Source of the DNA: Microdochium bolleyi
Taxonomy: Eukaryota; Ascomycota; Sordariomycetes; Xylariales; Microdochiaceae
Length of the DNA: 64,000 nucleotides
Direction of reading: 5' to 3'
Assembly (NCBI GenBank): GCA_001566295.1
Contig: KQ964276.1
Coordinates: 57,024 to 121,023 of the forward strand
In this document: positions 42,208 through 53,045 of the stretch, piece by piece
How the letters are laid out: every line of letters begins with the position of its first letter
How positions within the stretch are numbered: position 1 is the stretch's first letter
The notes under the pieces: model-generated
What the model was told of the DNA's origin: nothing
What the model saw: only the letters and a program-made list of their open reading frames with translations
The model's database searches: none
Translations under genes and position numbers: made by a program

Positions 42208-43303
42208 CTACTGAGCAGTGTATCCGCCGTCCACGGGTAGCGCAATGCCCGTAATCCAGCCCGCCTCGTCGCTCGCCAGGAAGACGGCAGCGCCAGCGAT
42301 ATCCTGTGGCGCGCCGACGCTGCCCCACGGGTGCATCCCAATGACGTCCTCCTCGCTGGCAAGATTTTGCGTCGTCTCCGCATAGATGGCAGTTTTGACG
42401 ACTGTTTCCCTCGCCTGTTAGTCAGGAATGGAGACTGATGTGGCCGGTAGGCCGCCGCAAGGGATCTGCTGGAGAAGACTTACAGCCTGGGCAGATGGCG
42501 TTGCAGTGGATCTTGTCCTCAGCGTAGTCGAGCGCGACTTGCCTCGTAATGTTGACAACTGCTGCCTTCGAAGCGGCGTAGGAGACTGCCAAAAGTCAGC
42601 ATACACGTGATCGACGGCCACCACCGAGGGTCTTTTCGACTGAGTAGCCGACCAGGCTAAGGGCCTGTCCAAGACTTACTGTTGCGCCGCCCACCGACGA
42701 GTCCGTATATTGACGCCAGGTTGATGATCCATCCTCGGTGTTGCCCTCCCGAGGTTGCGGTGTGTGGTTCCTGGCGTAGCATCTGGGCCACGACAGCCTT
42801 GGTGGCGAGGAACACAGACCTGACGTTGACTGCCATCGTCGTGTCCCAGACATCATCCGGCGTCTCGTGGATGCGCATGGGCGCACGGCCGGCCTCGAGG
42901 GAGATGCCAGCATTGTTGACGAGACTTTACACATTGGCAAGTCAGATGAAGTGCAATACAGTACGTTTCGGGTATCCTTGCTGGAGGCCATGATTGGGAA
43001 TAAGCAAGATACTGACATATCAATCCTCCCGTACTCCTCCACGGCCCGCTTCACGAGCCCTTCTACATCTGTCGCCGAGCTGACGTCCGTCTTGACGAAT
43101 ATCGCCCTCGCGCCGCTCTGTCTGATCGTCTCGTCGGTCGCAACCTCCGTCTCGGCAGCGACATGCGGGCGCGCGTTGGGACGCAGGTCCGCGCACACGA
43201 CATGCGCGCCCTCGCGCGCATATGCCAGCGCGATGGACCGACCGAGGCCCGAAGAGGAGCCGGTGATGATGGCAACTTTGTTGAGGAGGCGCTGCGTTGT
43301 CAT
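42208..43303 (-). CDS. Short-chain dehydrogenase/reductase (SDR)
   Basis: Four exons on the complement: 43017-43303, 42680-42924, 42484-42585, 42208-42401, giving 275 aa. Donors are GTCAGT, GTAAGT and GTAAGT; the frame is kept throughout. Classical SDR marks are AIITGSSSGLGRSIALAYA (TGxxxGxG), a DLRP acidic/Arg pair suggesting NAD preference, DILVNNAG across the first splice junction, INLASIYG (catalytic Ser), SYAASKAAV (YxxxK) and CPGFVKTAI. The product is full length with LPVDGGY near the end. It oxidises or reduces a small alcohol or ketone; the substrate is unknown. It is divergent from the GST gene across 1.5 kb. A reverse-strand TATA lies at about 43410-43416. Confidence 0.88.
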
Positions 43304-44839
43304 GTTGTCGAATTGGGTTTGACTGTTGCTGGTATGTGGGAAATGGAAACTGGCAGATGATTGAGGATAAGGACGGAATCTTTTTGCTCTAGGTGACTCG
43401 ATAGAGCTCTTATATCACGGAAACACGGTTCACGCGGGTTCCGGAAAGCATCGGCGTTGAGCCGAGGCGGGTCAGTGCTGGCGACTGCACGGCACGCTTG
43501 GATGAGGGGAAACCCCCTCTTTCTTCATCGGCATGCTTGGAGTCCACGTTAGTGAAGCCACTTCGCGTCCGGGGAGGGCAAGACTGCCAGACGTGGTTCT
43601 TCTTGACGGCATTGTGGATCAGGACGATGATTGACGTGTATTGTCAAAGGGTCTGATGGTCGAGATTAGAGAGGTTGCCTCCGTCAATCATTGACGATCC
43701 GCACTGCCCTTGCGCATGCCATCCCGCCACGTTTTGCTCGCAACATGTGCACTCTACTATGCTCCGGAAGGCAGTTGGAGCAAATCGGTTGACGGCAGAA
43801 ATTAACAAATCTTCCAGTATCCGTCTCCATCTTCAGGCGGATTCGGCGGATGGGTGTGTGTGCCTGGACAAGTCTGCAGCCTTCTTCTCGCCAGCGGGCC
43901 CAACACATGACCATACTGTCCATCGACACTGGATGCCGTCTCTGAAGACAAATTACCGGACTTCGGAAGCAGAGAACCGTTGGGAACGACGATCTCGCGG
44001 CTTTCCTGCCACCTGCGCCGCGGAGATGAAGCGGCCGACGCGCCATAAGCCAATGCACCTCTCCACGACCGGAGTTGGTCCTGTCTCAGTGCAGCCCATT
44101 GAAAGCTCCGCGGAGCTCCGGCATATGTGAGACGTCAAGTGCAGGGCGTGTCGTGTGGAGACGACTTGAGCGCGGACAAGGCAGCCAGACAGGGACCTCA
44201 AGGGACACAGAGACCCCGGAACTCGGGTCCGCGCCCCGGAGATGCACCACGCCAACGTCAGACCACGTCTGACATACATGGCCGAGTAGCGGTCCTGTCG
44301 GAGCGAGGAACCAGTGGCCTTCACAGGGATGACTGAGATCCCGACATGATAGCCTGGCGACAGCTTTATGAGGCGTCTCCCAGCATGCAGCCCTCCATAC
44401 CTTGAAGTTTGGTAAGACGGACAGTTTACAGCCCCTCGATGTCCGCGCCACGGGATGTACCGCCCAATGATTCCATACACGGCCAGAGGCCCATCCGCCC
44501 CTCCCCCCCCCTTTTTTTCCCTCGGAGACCCCATTCGAGTCGTCAACCAACTGCTTGCATCCACTTTTGCGCCAAACCTTATCCACATGGGGTCGCGTCG
44601 TACAGCGACTGATGCGGGCGCAGCGGGGCGGGGCAGCTTGTCTGAGCTTGTTCGGAGGCGTCAGGGACGGGGTAGCTCGTTGTCTTGCTTGATGCCGAGC
44701 AGCAGGCGGAGGCAGAGTATAAAGAGCTGGTGGCCCGCTCGGGCGGTCTGGTCCAAGGTGGAGGACATCGCCAGCAGACCCCTCCTGAGACCGGTCTGCC
44801 TCCTCCCACTTCCAACTTCACACCAAAACACCACCAGCC
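43304..44839. other. Intergenic, 1.5 kb; SDR and GST promoters
   Basis: TATAAAG at 44718-44724 lies 116 bp before the GST start. A C9T7 homopolymer junction lies at 44503-44518. Long open frames here (for example 43,953-44,588 on the minus strand) have no domain and Arg/Gly-biased composition, so I treat them as non-coding. Confidence 0.5.
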
Positions 44840-45863
44840 ATGTCTAACAAGCTCACCTACCACTACCTTGCCATTGGCAGGCTCGGCCGCGGCGAGGTCG
44901 TCCGGTACGCCCAGTGATTCCTCCCCCTGGACCACCACCTGACAGCTCCACTGACCCGAGCCCCTCCTTCTCGTGCTATAGCCTCTTCCTCCAGGACGCC
45001 GGTTTCGACTTCGAGGAGAAGCGCTACCCTTACGACGACACGTGGGCCGCCACCAGCGCCAAGCTCAAGCAGGACGGCATCACCCCGACCGGCAAGCTGC
45101 CCTCGATCGAGTACAAGGGCAAGGTCCTCATCCAGGTAGGTCCAATGGGCATGGCACGGCACGGCAGGGCACGGCGTGAAGGCTTCTCCTCCCTGCACCT
45201 CAGCCGGCCGCTGGGAACAGGCCCCGCCAAGGCCCAGTGCCTCTCCCGAGAATATCACCAGCTGACATGCGTGTCAATCCGCACAGCACATCCCCATCCT
45301 GCGCTACCTGGCGCGCGACCTCGGCAAGTACGACGGCGACAACACCGACGAGAAGTACCTTGTCGACGTTGTCACGGACGCATACATTGACTGGAGAGTA
45401 AGCAGCAACCCTGGTGAAGCCCAGCAGATGCTTGAAGAGCCCATGACCCGCTGACAAGATGATTGCATAGTCCGCCTGGGTTGACGCCCTCGTCAAGGGC
45501 GCATCCGACGACTATAAGACCAAGACGACCGTCGAGTACTACAAGCTCGTCGCCGAGTATTACGCCCAGAACAAGGGCCCCTACCTCCTCGGCGACAAGA
45601 TCACGTACGCCGACTTTGCCGTGTACCAGTCCTGGGACAACGACAAGCGCATCGGCACGCTGCCGGTAAGCTGAAGTCCTTTCTTTTTGCCTCGATCAAT
45701 TCTGCCCGCCCGCGGGGCTCGATGTATGTCTGAATTCCCGTAGGCTGACCCTAGTATTCAATCGTAGTCCTCGATCCCCGCCGAGATCACCAAGCTGGTC
45801 GAGGCTATGGAGCAGCGCCCCAATATTGCCGCGTACATCAAGGAGAACGCCCACAAGGCTTAA
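44840..45863 (+). CDS. Glutathione S-transferase (sigma-like)
   Basis: Five exons: 44840-44904, 44982-45135, 45287-45397, 45471-45665, 45768-45863, giving 206 aa. All junctions have GT/AG ends and agree in phase. The N-terminal thioredoxin fold begins KLTYHYLAIGRLGRGEVVR with the catalytic Tyr, then TPTGKLPSIEY (cis-Pro loop) and IQHIPILRYLAR, where most homologs have QSxAILRYLA. The C-terminal helical domain contains GPYLLGDKITYADFAVYQ, with the N-capping box and hydrophobic staple region. It would conjugate glutathione to electrophiles in the cytosol. It is not the zeta-class maleylacetoacetate isomerase of the homogentisate pathway, since the SSCxWRVRI-type start is missing. Confidence 0.88.
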
Positions 45864-46622
45864 AGGGGAAATGGCCCATGTTGAGTGAATTGGGACAAGA
45901 CAAGATGTCACAGCAGATACGATCTTCTGGGGCCCGATCGGCACCTCTAAACCTGGATCATCCAGCTCTAAACTGTCGAATGCTGTGCTGGTGTGATTGT
46001 GGATCTGTACCATGTGCGAAGGACACCTCAGTCCTTTTTCTTGTGAACTTATGCCGACGACAGCCGGCACGGGCTAGTGCAGCTCTAGGTGAAGTGCACT
46101 AATCTGTAGACGATTGTGCATTGCAGCATTGCTGCGGCACTGGTCTTGCCTGGGATCAGCTTTCACGAACCACGGCTCGATCTGGATGGGGAAGCATAAC
46201 AGCCTGGGCCCAGCCATCAGCGATCTGGCAGTGGAAATGAAGCTAATTACCAGACCGACACAGACGTCACTCGCGGCAGTGCGGCAAGCAAAGCGGGTTC
46301 GCTAGCGGAGCTCCCAGCAGCAAGTCGGTCAGCGAGCCCTCACTAGCCCCTGGCCGTCCCAATCAGGGGCCCCTGTGTGCTGCCAGGGCCGGGCCGGCGG
46401 GCAGCAGCTGACGTCAAGCCCGCAACCATGAGATCATGCCGTGCCTGGTTCCTGGATTGTTTGGTCCGGATGGTCTCCAGCAAACAAGGACGTCTGGGGT
46501 CATCACTGCAGCAGGTCTCCTGCATATATACTTCGAGCAACGACCCTCGTCGAAGCATTCATGAAACTTTATTGCATCCACGATACGTCCGCGGACACCT
46601 CACTCCGTTGTCGTAGCCCAAG
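45864..46622. other. Intergenic
   Basis: TATATA at 46526-46531 lies about 95 bp before the phosphatase ATG. No gene is supported. Confidence 0.5.
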
Positions 46623-48077
46623 ATGCCTGCCTACCGATTCGCAGCAGCCCTGCTGCCCCTCGCGGCCTCGGTCTCGGCCTCGACGCTCTACTCGACATAC
46701 TCATTCAACCCGCTCGAGCACCTGACCGGCATCGCCCCATACTTCGAGTCCCACGACACCCCGGCCTCCCCCGACGCCCCCAGGGGCTGCACCGTACAGC
46801 GTGCCGCCTACCTCGTCCGCCATGGCGCCATCTACGCCAACGACTTCGACTTTGAGGAGTACATGGAGCCATTCCTCGAGAAGCTTGGCAACAAGACCAA
46901 CATCGATTGGTCCCGGACCCCCGGCCTCAACTTCCTGGCCGATTGGAAGCCCCCGGTAACCGAGGCCGAGACGTCCCTGCTGACCCGCGTCGGCCGCCTC
47001 CAGGCCACCCAGCTCGGCGTCGACCTCGACTTCCGCTACCCGAACCTCAAGAAGCCGAAGCAGGTCTGGACCTCGTCCGCCGAGCGCACCTTTCTGTCCG
47101 CTCAATCCCTCGTGCGCGGTCTCGAGGCCGAGAACGACGACATCAAGGTCATCTCCGTCTTCGAGGGCAAGGAGTCGGGCGCAGACAGCCTGACACCCTA
47201 CAAGTCCTGCCCAGCCTACTCCTCCTCCGCGGGCAGCGAGCAGGCCTCCGAGCTTCAGGAAAAGTTCGCCACCCCGATCCTCGAGCGCTTCAACGACCTC
47301 ACGAACAACGAGTTCAACTTCACCGTCAACGACGTCTTCGGGATGATGCAGCTGTGTGGCTACGAGACCGTCATCCGTGGCCGCTCCCCCTTCTGCGACC
47401 TCGACCTCTTCACGCCCGACGAGTGGCTCGCCTGGGAGTACTCCGAGGACGTGCGCTACTTCTACAACACGGGCTACGGCCTTCCCGCGGCCGGCAGCAT
47501 CGGCCTGCCCTGGGTCAACGCCACCGCGGGGCTACTCATGGCCGACGCAGCCGACGAGGACCTCTACGTGAGCTTCACGCACCGCGAAATGCCCCCCATG
47601 GTCATCGTCGCGCTGGGCCTGTTCAACAACTCGGCATACAGCAGCGGCGCCGGCAACATTAACGACACAATGCCGCTCGACAGGATCAGCTACCGCCGCG
47701 CCTGGCGCACCAGCCACATCATGCCGTTCCTCGGCAACATCGCCATCGAGCGCTTCAACTGCTCCTCCGACGGGCCCGCCGGCAGCAGCAGCAAGCTCTA
47801 CGGCTACGAGTCGGGCGAGTACTACCGCATCCTCGTCAACAGCGCGCCCCAGGACCTGCCTGGCTGCGCGGACGGGCCGGCGACCATGTGCTCCCGGGAG
47901 GCGTTCGGCAGGTACATCCAGGAGCGTGTGGAGATGTTTGGTGACTTCAGCGGGGAGTGCGGCGTCAAGTATGAGAATAGCACGAATGTGCTCAGCATCT
48001 ACACGAGCAACTCGACGCAGGAGGACGAGGGGCAGACCGTCGGGAAACGGTACGACGCAAAGTTGTATGGGCAATAA
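46623..48077 (+). CDS. Secreted histidine-acid-phosphatase-like protein
   Basis: Single exon, 484 aa. A signal peptide (residues 1-19, AAALLPLAASVSA) precedes a full-length histidine-phosphatase fold. The phospho-acceptor box reads AYLVRHGAIYAND: the RHG core with the nucleophilic His is present, but the following Arg and Pro of the classical RHGxRxP are not. The C-terminal proton-donor box reads VSFTHREMPP where phytases have HD. Several N-glycosylation sequons (NKTN, NATA, NNSA, NCSS, NSTN) and conserved Cys fit an extracellular enzyme. This variant may define a fungal subclade with altered substrate preference or reduced activity. It is otherwise intact, with no frameshift. Confidence 0.85.
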   Translation: MPAYRFAAALLPLAASVSASTLYSTYSFNPLEHLTGIAPYFESHDTPASPDAPRGCTVQRAAYLVRHGAIYANDFDFEEYMEPFLEKLGNKTNIDWSRTPGLNFLADWKPPVTEAETSLLTRVGRLQATQLGVDLDFRYPNLKKPKQVWTSSAERTFLSAQSLVRGLEAENDDIKVISVFEGKESGADSLTPYKSCPAYSSSAGSEQASELQEKFATPILERFNDLTNNEFNFTVNDVFGMMQLCGYETVIRGRSPFCDLDLFTPDEWLAWEYSEDVRYFYNTGYGLPAAGSIGLPWVNATAGLLMADAADEDLYVSFTHREMPPMVIVALGLFNNSAYSSGAGNINDTMPLDRISYRRAWRTSHIMPFLGNIAIERFNCSSDGPAGSSSKLYGYESGEYYRILVNSAPQDLPGCADGPATMCSREAFGRYIQERVEMFGDFSGECGVKYENSTNVLSIYTSNSTQEDEGQTVGKRYDAKLYGQ

Positions 48078-48295
48078 TGGGCTGGTCAAGTTCGACAGTG
48101 TCCGTGCGTGATTGTTAGGCGCTATTAATGAATTAATGACTAATTTATATATTAATTAAACCCAGCACAGATACAAAGTTCTCATCTTTTCAATGCATGA
48201 ACTGCCCATTTGTTATGGCTAGAGGTGGAAGGGTCTAGAGGCAGGTACCATACGGATTAAGGTACCGTAGATCTTGCAGCCCGTCTTGTGGATCG
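48078..48295. other. Convergent 3' region, very AT-rich at 48,120-48,165
   Basis: A short TAAT/ATTAAT-rich segment lies just after the phosphatase stop, likely 3' processing sequence for both flanking convergent genes. Confidence 0.4.
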
Positions 48296-50746
48296 TTACA
48301 TTTCCAGGTAACCTCCTGCAAAGAAGTCCTCCAAGTTGATGGTCGGGAGCATGTCGAACAGCGCCGAGATATCACCGTCATCAGGCTGCGTGGCGTCCCC
48401 GTTTGGTACCATATCACTTGCAGCGTCCGGGCGCGACTCCACGCCAACGCCTGTGCTACCCGAGGTGAAGGCGTCTTGGATCATGGTTGAATCGCCATCA
48501 CCATTGGCATGAGCCGCCCTGGATACAGAGATCTGATCGATCCTGGTCGTGATGATGTGCTCGCAGAGGCTGGTGTAGCGTGCCAGCACGACCTTGCGAG
48601 GACTGTCCCTGAACCACGCGTGCAACCGTCTCACGAGCAGCAGGTTGTCCTTGTCCTCTAACCCGGACTGAGACTTGTCATAGTGCGCAAGCACCAGTGC
48701 CGCATACGTCAGACACAGGCAGCGGTTAGAGGAGATCGAGTCCTGCAGTGCTTTTGGCATTCCGAGAAATGTCTGCAGCAGGGTCTGGGCTTGCCTCGCT
48801 GCGACCCTACATAGGCTTGGGCTAGGCACATGCCCAGGTACCGCTGCAATCTGGCGGAGTGCAGGTGGGTGTTCTGGTAAGAACGCGGCAGGGCTGAGTT
48901 GTTCTCCCTGCTCCTCGAGGCCTCGTACGACCAGGAGCAGGCATGCTGATGCGTAGCCCATCTTCAGCATCGCTGCGGATGGTAACGCTGGGAGGAAGGG
49001 GAAATGTCAGCCAGCCAGCTGGTCACTTGTGATGATGCGCCATGCGGAGAGCTCGCGGGAGGTGGCCACTTACCGAGCAAGTGTCGCCACTCGTGTCGCC
49101 AGCTCTCGAATGCGTTGCAGTCGTCGTCGTCGCTTAGCTCGGGCACCTTGTCCAACACTGCAAGCAGATTCGAGTACAGGAAGACCTCGGCAAGCAGGAT
49201 GCCGTCTTGCACTGTTGCGTCACAAAAGTTGAGAAGGAGCGGACAGTGATGTAGGTACGACTCCGCGATCGTGGACGGTCGTCCTGACGCGGCAGTCCAG
49301 CTAAAATGCCCTTCAGCCATTTGGTCCATCTTGTAAGGATAATTATTGGTGTGGCTAAGACTTACTGCAGGTGATGGAGACAGATAGTCGACCACAGGCG
49401 GATCGCTCTGACATTTTCTGCGGACGACCGACCTTCGCGTGTCTCCTTGGCGATGCGCTCAAAGTCTATCGCTATCATGGCTTGTTTGGCACAGTAGCCT
49501 GTCAGCATCCAGCTGTCGATGAACTCTTTGCCGTCCTGTGTAGAGAATTCGTTAGTCACGGCAACAGTCGGAGGGGTCGTGCCTGTGCAAAAGGGAAACG
49601 TACACCAGCACCGACTCTGAAGCTGTCGGAGCACATCAGGATCCCCTGAATGTCGTCCAGGCTCGGTGAATGATCTAGCAGGACCAGGCCGAGAGCTGCC
49701 TTGACTCTCATAAAAATCCTTCGGTGGAGTGTAGTCTGGGCCAGCTCGTGCTGCTCGGCAATGGCATTGAGACAGCACACGCTGTGCAGGAACGGCAGCC
49801 CATCTCGGTACCCCTGCTGGAACTCGAGCGTGGTAATTTCTGGTAACAGCACCGAATTGTAGCTGGAGTTCCGGAAACTGCAAAGCCGAAAAGAAAACAT
49901 CAGTACGTTGATGTTAGTTCAGGGGCACAGCAAGGAAATCAACGTACGACTGAAGGAGCCCCCTCGCGGTGTCCTCGTCTAGCAACTCTTCATCAATGAG
50001 CTTCACAGCGGTCGGACTCCGGACCTTCCTCAAGGGTGCCGGGAACCGACTTCCTATCTCGCGAATGACCATAAGAGGCGCAGTCAGGGGTGTCCGGCTG
50101 GCCTCCACCCCGAGGGCGCTGTCCAAGTCCTTCATGGACATCCTCAGTGGGCGCAATGGCGACGATGCCGGTGCCTCTGGGCACTGGAATCCCTGTGCGA
50201 TACTGTCAAGTCGGGTTTCGAGGCTGATTGCTGGACTTTGCTGGCTCTGGAGACTTCTGAGCAACGCGGACATCTCCGCGAGCGTCTGATCATGTCTTTG
50301 CATCCTGTGTACCGGCCTGTCAGCACTCAAAATCCAACAAGCTCCAATCTGCCTATCAACGATGTACGGACCTTTCTTCAAGGGCTGCAAACCTTGCACC
50401 GACCTCGTCCTCGTCCTGCGGTATGCTCGGTGGAGCATCCTTGCGAGAGCATTTTGTTCTATGTTGCGGGAAACTGTCAGCACAGAGAATCTCGGGGGAA
50501 TGATTTGGAGAAAGCCCACTTCAAGGCGTGACACCGCGTGCATGACCGTAGGGCGAAGTCGTAGTCGCAGCGGCACTTGAGGCGCTGACATGAGATGCAC
50601 GAGACCACACGCCGGCGGATCTTGGCTGGCTCCTGGCCGTGGACCTGGTCATCACAAGCTGCACGCTTGCCTCCAGGCAGCGACGCAAGCGGCATTGCGC
50701 CTTCCAGGATCTCGGTTGATCTTGGCCGTGATGGAAGTTCGGTCAT
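48296..50746 (-). CDS. Zn(II)2Cys6 transcription factor
   Basis: Seven exons on the complement: 50520-50746, 50372-50458, 49948-50304, 49604-49877, 49366-49535, 49074-49300, 48296-48987, giving 677 aa. An upstream in-frame ATG at 50794 is possible. The first splice (acceptor ACATAG) completes the binuclear cluster as C-X2-C-X6-C-X8-C-X2-C-X6-C (CISCQRLKCRC...CTRCHALKTKC). A coiled-coil-like linker (DEVGARFAALEERMQRHDQTLAEM) suggests dimerisation, and a fungal-specific middle region follows (RLWSTICLHHWTAASGRPSTIAESYL). The acidic C-terminus (QPDDGDISALFDMLPTINLEDFF) looks like an activation domain. It lies next to a 2OG oxygenase and an NCS1 permease and probably controls them. Confidence 0.85.
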
Positions 50747-51113
50747 TGTTCTCAGGGAGTGGGTTCGCCAAAGGAGCGACCCCAGAACCCACATTGAACC
50801 TTGGGTTCATTAGCCGACCAGGAGCGCGGTTGCACCCAATCACGTTGATCCACCCTTATCTCCTCCATGACTAGCATGCCGCCTCCCTATACTGCCACTA
50901 CGGCATTGCTAAGGTACGCTTATCCATGGCCGAAAGATACCTTAGAAATCCCTATAAGGCGCAATACAGTCCATCTAGTGATCATTGAATCACACTGGGC
51001 AAGCATTGCTATGACTTTTCAACCGGACTTTTCGCAAATGTTTTCATCATGGTCTACAATAAACAGGAGGACCCTCAATCATAGGATAACTTTTGTTTTG
51101 CACACACCCGCAT
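50747..51113. other. Intergenic: regulator promoter
   Basis: 5' region of the Zn2Cys6 gene and 3' flank of the 2OG oxygenase gene. No further feature is seen. Confidence 0.45.
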
Positions 51114-52338
51114 TCATTGCTTCGGCACATCAAAAGTTTTCTCGAAGCGTAGTCGACACCACTGTTGAATGCCAGGTCTTGGTCAGCTCGAGATGGGAGA
51201 ACAGACACAACGCTATCAGCACTTACCTCGCCGCAGCTAATAGGTTCATACTTGGCCGGGTTCTTCTCGCTCGTGCAAGAAGGCAGGACTGCACACTTCT
51301 CGTTGTGGTTCAGACCGAAGAAAAAGGGCATCGAGTACCTGTCGACGGGAGCGTGGTTGTAGACGCGGTGCACCGTCGACTTGAACCTGTCGTTGGACAA
51401 ACGGTTCATGAAGTCACCAATATTGACGACGAATGTGTCTGCCAACGGCGGCACCTTCACCCACTGGCCCTCCTTGGTCAGCACCTGGAGCCCACCCACG
51501 CTGTCCTGCCACAAGAAGGTGAAGCACTGCAGGTCTGTGTGAGCCCCGAGGCCAATGTCAACGATGCCCTCTGTTGAGCCCTCGTTCTTGGGGTAGTAGT
51601 TGAATACGCTGTCACTATTGAACTAGTTAGTGGCTGCTGTGTCTCAAAAGGGCTCAAGTCAAGTGCTTACCTGCCGGGATATGTGACCAGGTCATCAAAG
51701 TAGTCCTCCGGCGCATCCAGAGCCATTGCGAACAGCTTGATCATGCGCCTCGCGAGGGTGATGCACTCCTGCCAGTACGCCACCAGGTCTTTCCTGAAGT
51801 CTGGCAGATGGGATGTTCCCTCCCACACAAACTCCTCGACTTTGAGCCACTGCTTCACATCCTCTGGCACAGCTGCCGGATCTTTCGTTTCCGGGTCATG
51901 GCGTGGGTCGTAGCGGAAGCTGAAGCCCTCCCGGTTGTCTCGCTTCTCTGTTGGCGAGATCTTGCTCGCATGCTTCCTCGACCACCCGTTGAAGAACTTG
52001 GAGTTATCCGCAGAGGCCCTCTCTTTCAGGCTCTCCGGCTGCGTGAAGAATGCCTGAGCCTGCTTGAAGGTGGCGTCGATGGTGTCCTTTGGAATGCCAT
52101 GGTTCTTGATGTAGAAGAAGCCCGTGTTCTCGGCGGCGTCGCGGATTGTCTCGGCTAGAGCTCTCCGCTGTGCCTCAGTGCCGCTGATGTCCGAGAGGTC
52201 GATAATTGGCACTTCGGCAGACGTGCAGTCTCGAGCTGGCGTGCGGAGAACGTCCCGGAACACCGGCCCGTAGGCAGACATGAGCTCCAGCTTGTAGCTG
52301 TCGGCAGCCGGAGCTGCAGTCTCTGTCATAGTCGCCAT
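51114..52338 (-). CDS. 2-oxoglutarate/Fe(II)-dependent oxygenase (isopenicillin-N-synthase-like fold)
   Basis: Three exons on the complement, 51671-52338, 51227-51614 and 51114-51161 (the last only 48 bp), give 367 aa. The N-terminal DIOX_N part has VPIIDLSDISG and NTGFFYIKNHGIP. The catalytic domain has GLGAHTDLQCFTFLWQD (HxD iron ligands), NIGDFMNRLSND, KSTVHRVYN (distal His) and DRYSMPFFF (RxS binding 2-oxoglutarate). All ligands are present. The enzyme would hydroxylate or desaturate a small molecule, using 2OG and O2. Divergent pairing with an NCS1 nucleobase permease suggests a pyrimidine or purine substrate, as for thymine 7-hydroxylase. The pairing is evidence of function only by context. 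Confidence 0.88.
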
Positions 52339-53045
52339 GTTAGAGGTCCTGAAGTTTGCTTGGCTGCGCGTATGATTGATGCGAGGGATTGCAGCTGAAC
52401 TCTCCGACACTGGCCTGCACACTCCGTCCCCGAGGTTAAAGACTCTCAGCCGCGTGCAAAGATCACGACCTTGTCGGCTGAGGTGGAGCTGAGCATGCTG
52501 GCCGACGTCGGGCGACACCGGAACTCCTATTGGCCATGCGGAGTTCCGGTCAGCGCCGACCCCTGAGCATAAAGCGACACCAATCATCTTCTCGTAATTG
52601 CTGAGCTCCGATAAGACCCCGGGGCTTCTTCCGTGGCATCCAGGGTCCAGTTACCCACGCCCGGTGACTATCTCCACTAGCTCGGGCGGCCCTGATAAGA
52701 GAGTCATGCACTTCTGCCTCCTCGTCTGCTATTGATGCCTCCAAATTTGTGATCCTTGGCAGTGTGGCACAGCTAGTTCTGGCCATGAACGGCCATAGAC
52801 TACTACCGACCGGGCGCCAGGGCTAGATATTCCTCAAGCCAAGCTGATAACACACTTCCGGGCTGCTTCCTTGACATCACGGCAGTATTCAACATAAGAA
52901 CTAGGCGATCCGGCCAACTCTTGTGTCTCCCCAGGCCGATGTGGAAGACCGTGTGATCACGTCTTTGCTCTCTGCGACTACGCCCAAGTGTTTTCAAGAC
53001 CAACATTAGTACGGCACCCGTCAGCTCAAGAAAAAAGAAGTCGGC
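52339..53045. promoter_or_regulatory. Divergent promoter of 2OG oxygenase and NCS1 permease
   Basis: 707 bp between the two starts. It contains a perfect 11-bp inverted repeat at 52517-52550 that surrounds an ATTGGCC (CCAAT-type) core. Confidence 0.6.
52517..52550. promoter_or_regulatory. Perfect inverted repeat ACCGGAACTCC-N12-GGAGTTCCGGT
   Basis: Left arm 52517-52527, right arm 52540-52550, exact reverse complements, spacer of 12 bp with ATTGG. The CCGGA/TCCGG cores resemble half-sites of Zn2Cys6 dimers, and such a regulator is encoded next door. Confidence 0.6.

Noticed and set aside
43953..44588. 211-codon minus-strand frame in the SDR/GST promoter region
   Set aside because: No domain, no splice partners, overlaps other equally long frames; composition suggests non-coding.
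44840..45863. GST as maleylacetoacetate isomerase partner of hmgA
   Set aside because: The N-terminus and active-site motif are not zeta-class and the gene is about 8 kb away with unrelated genes between.
40100..48077. Exporter, SDR, GST and phosphatase as a secondary-metabolite cluster
   Set aside because: There is no polyketide synthase, NRPS, terpene cyclase or other backbone gene in the window.
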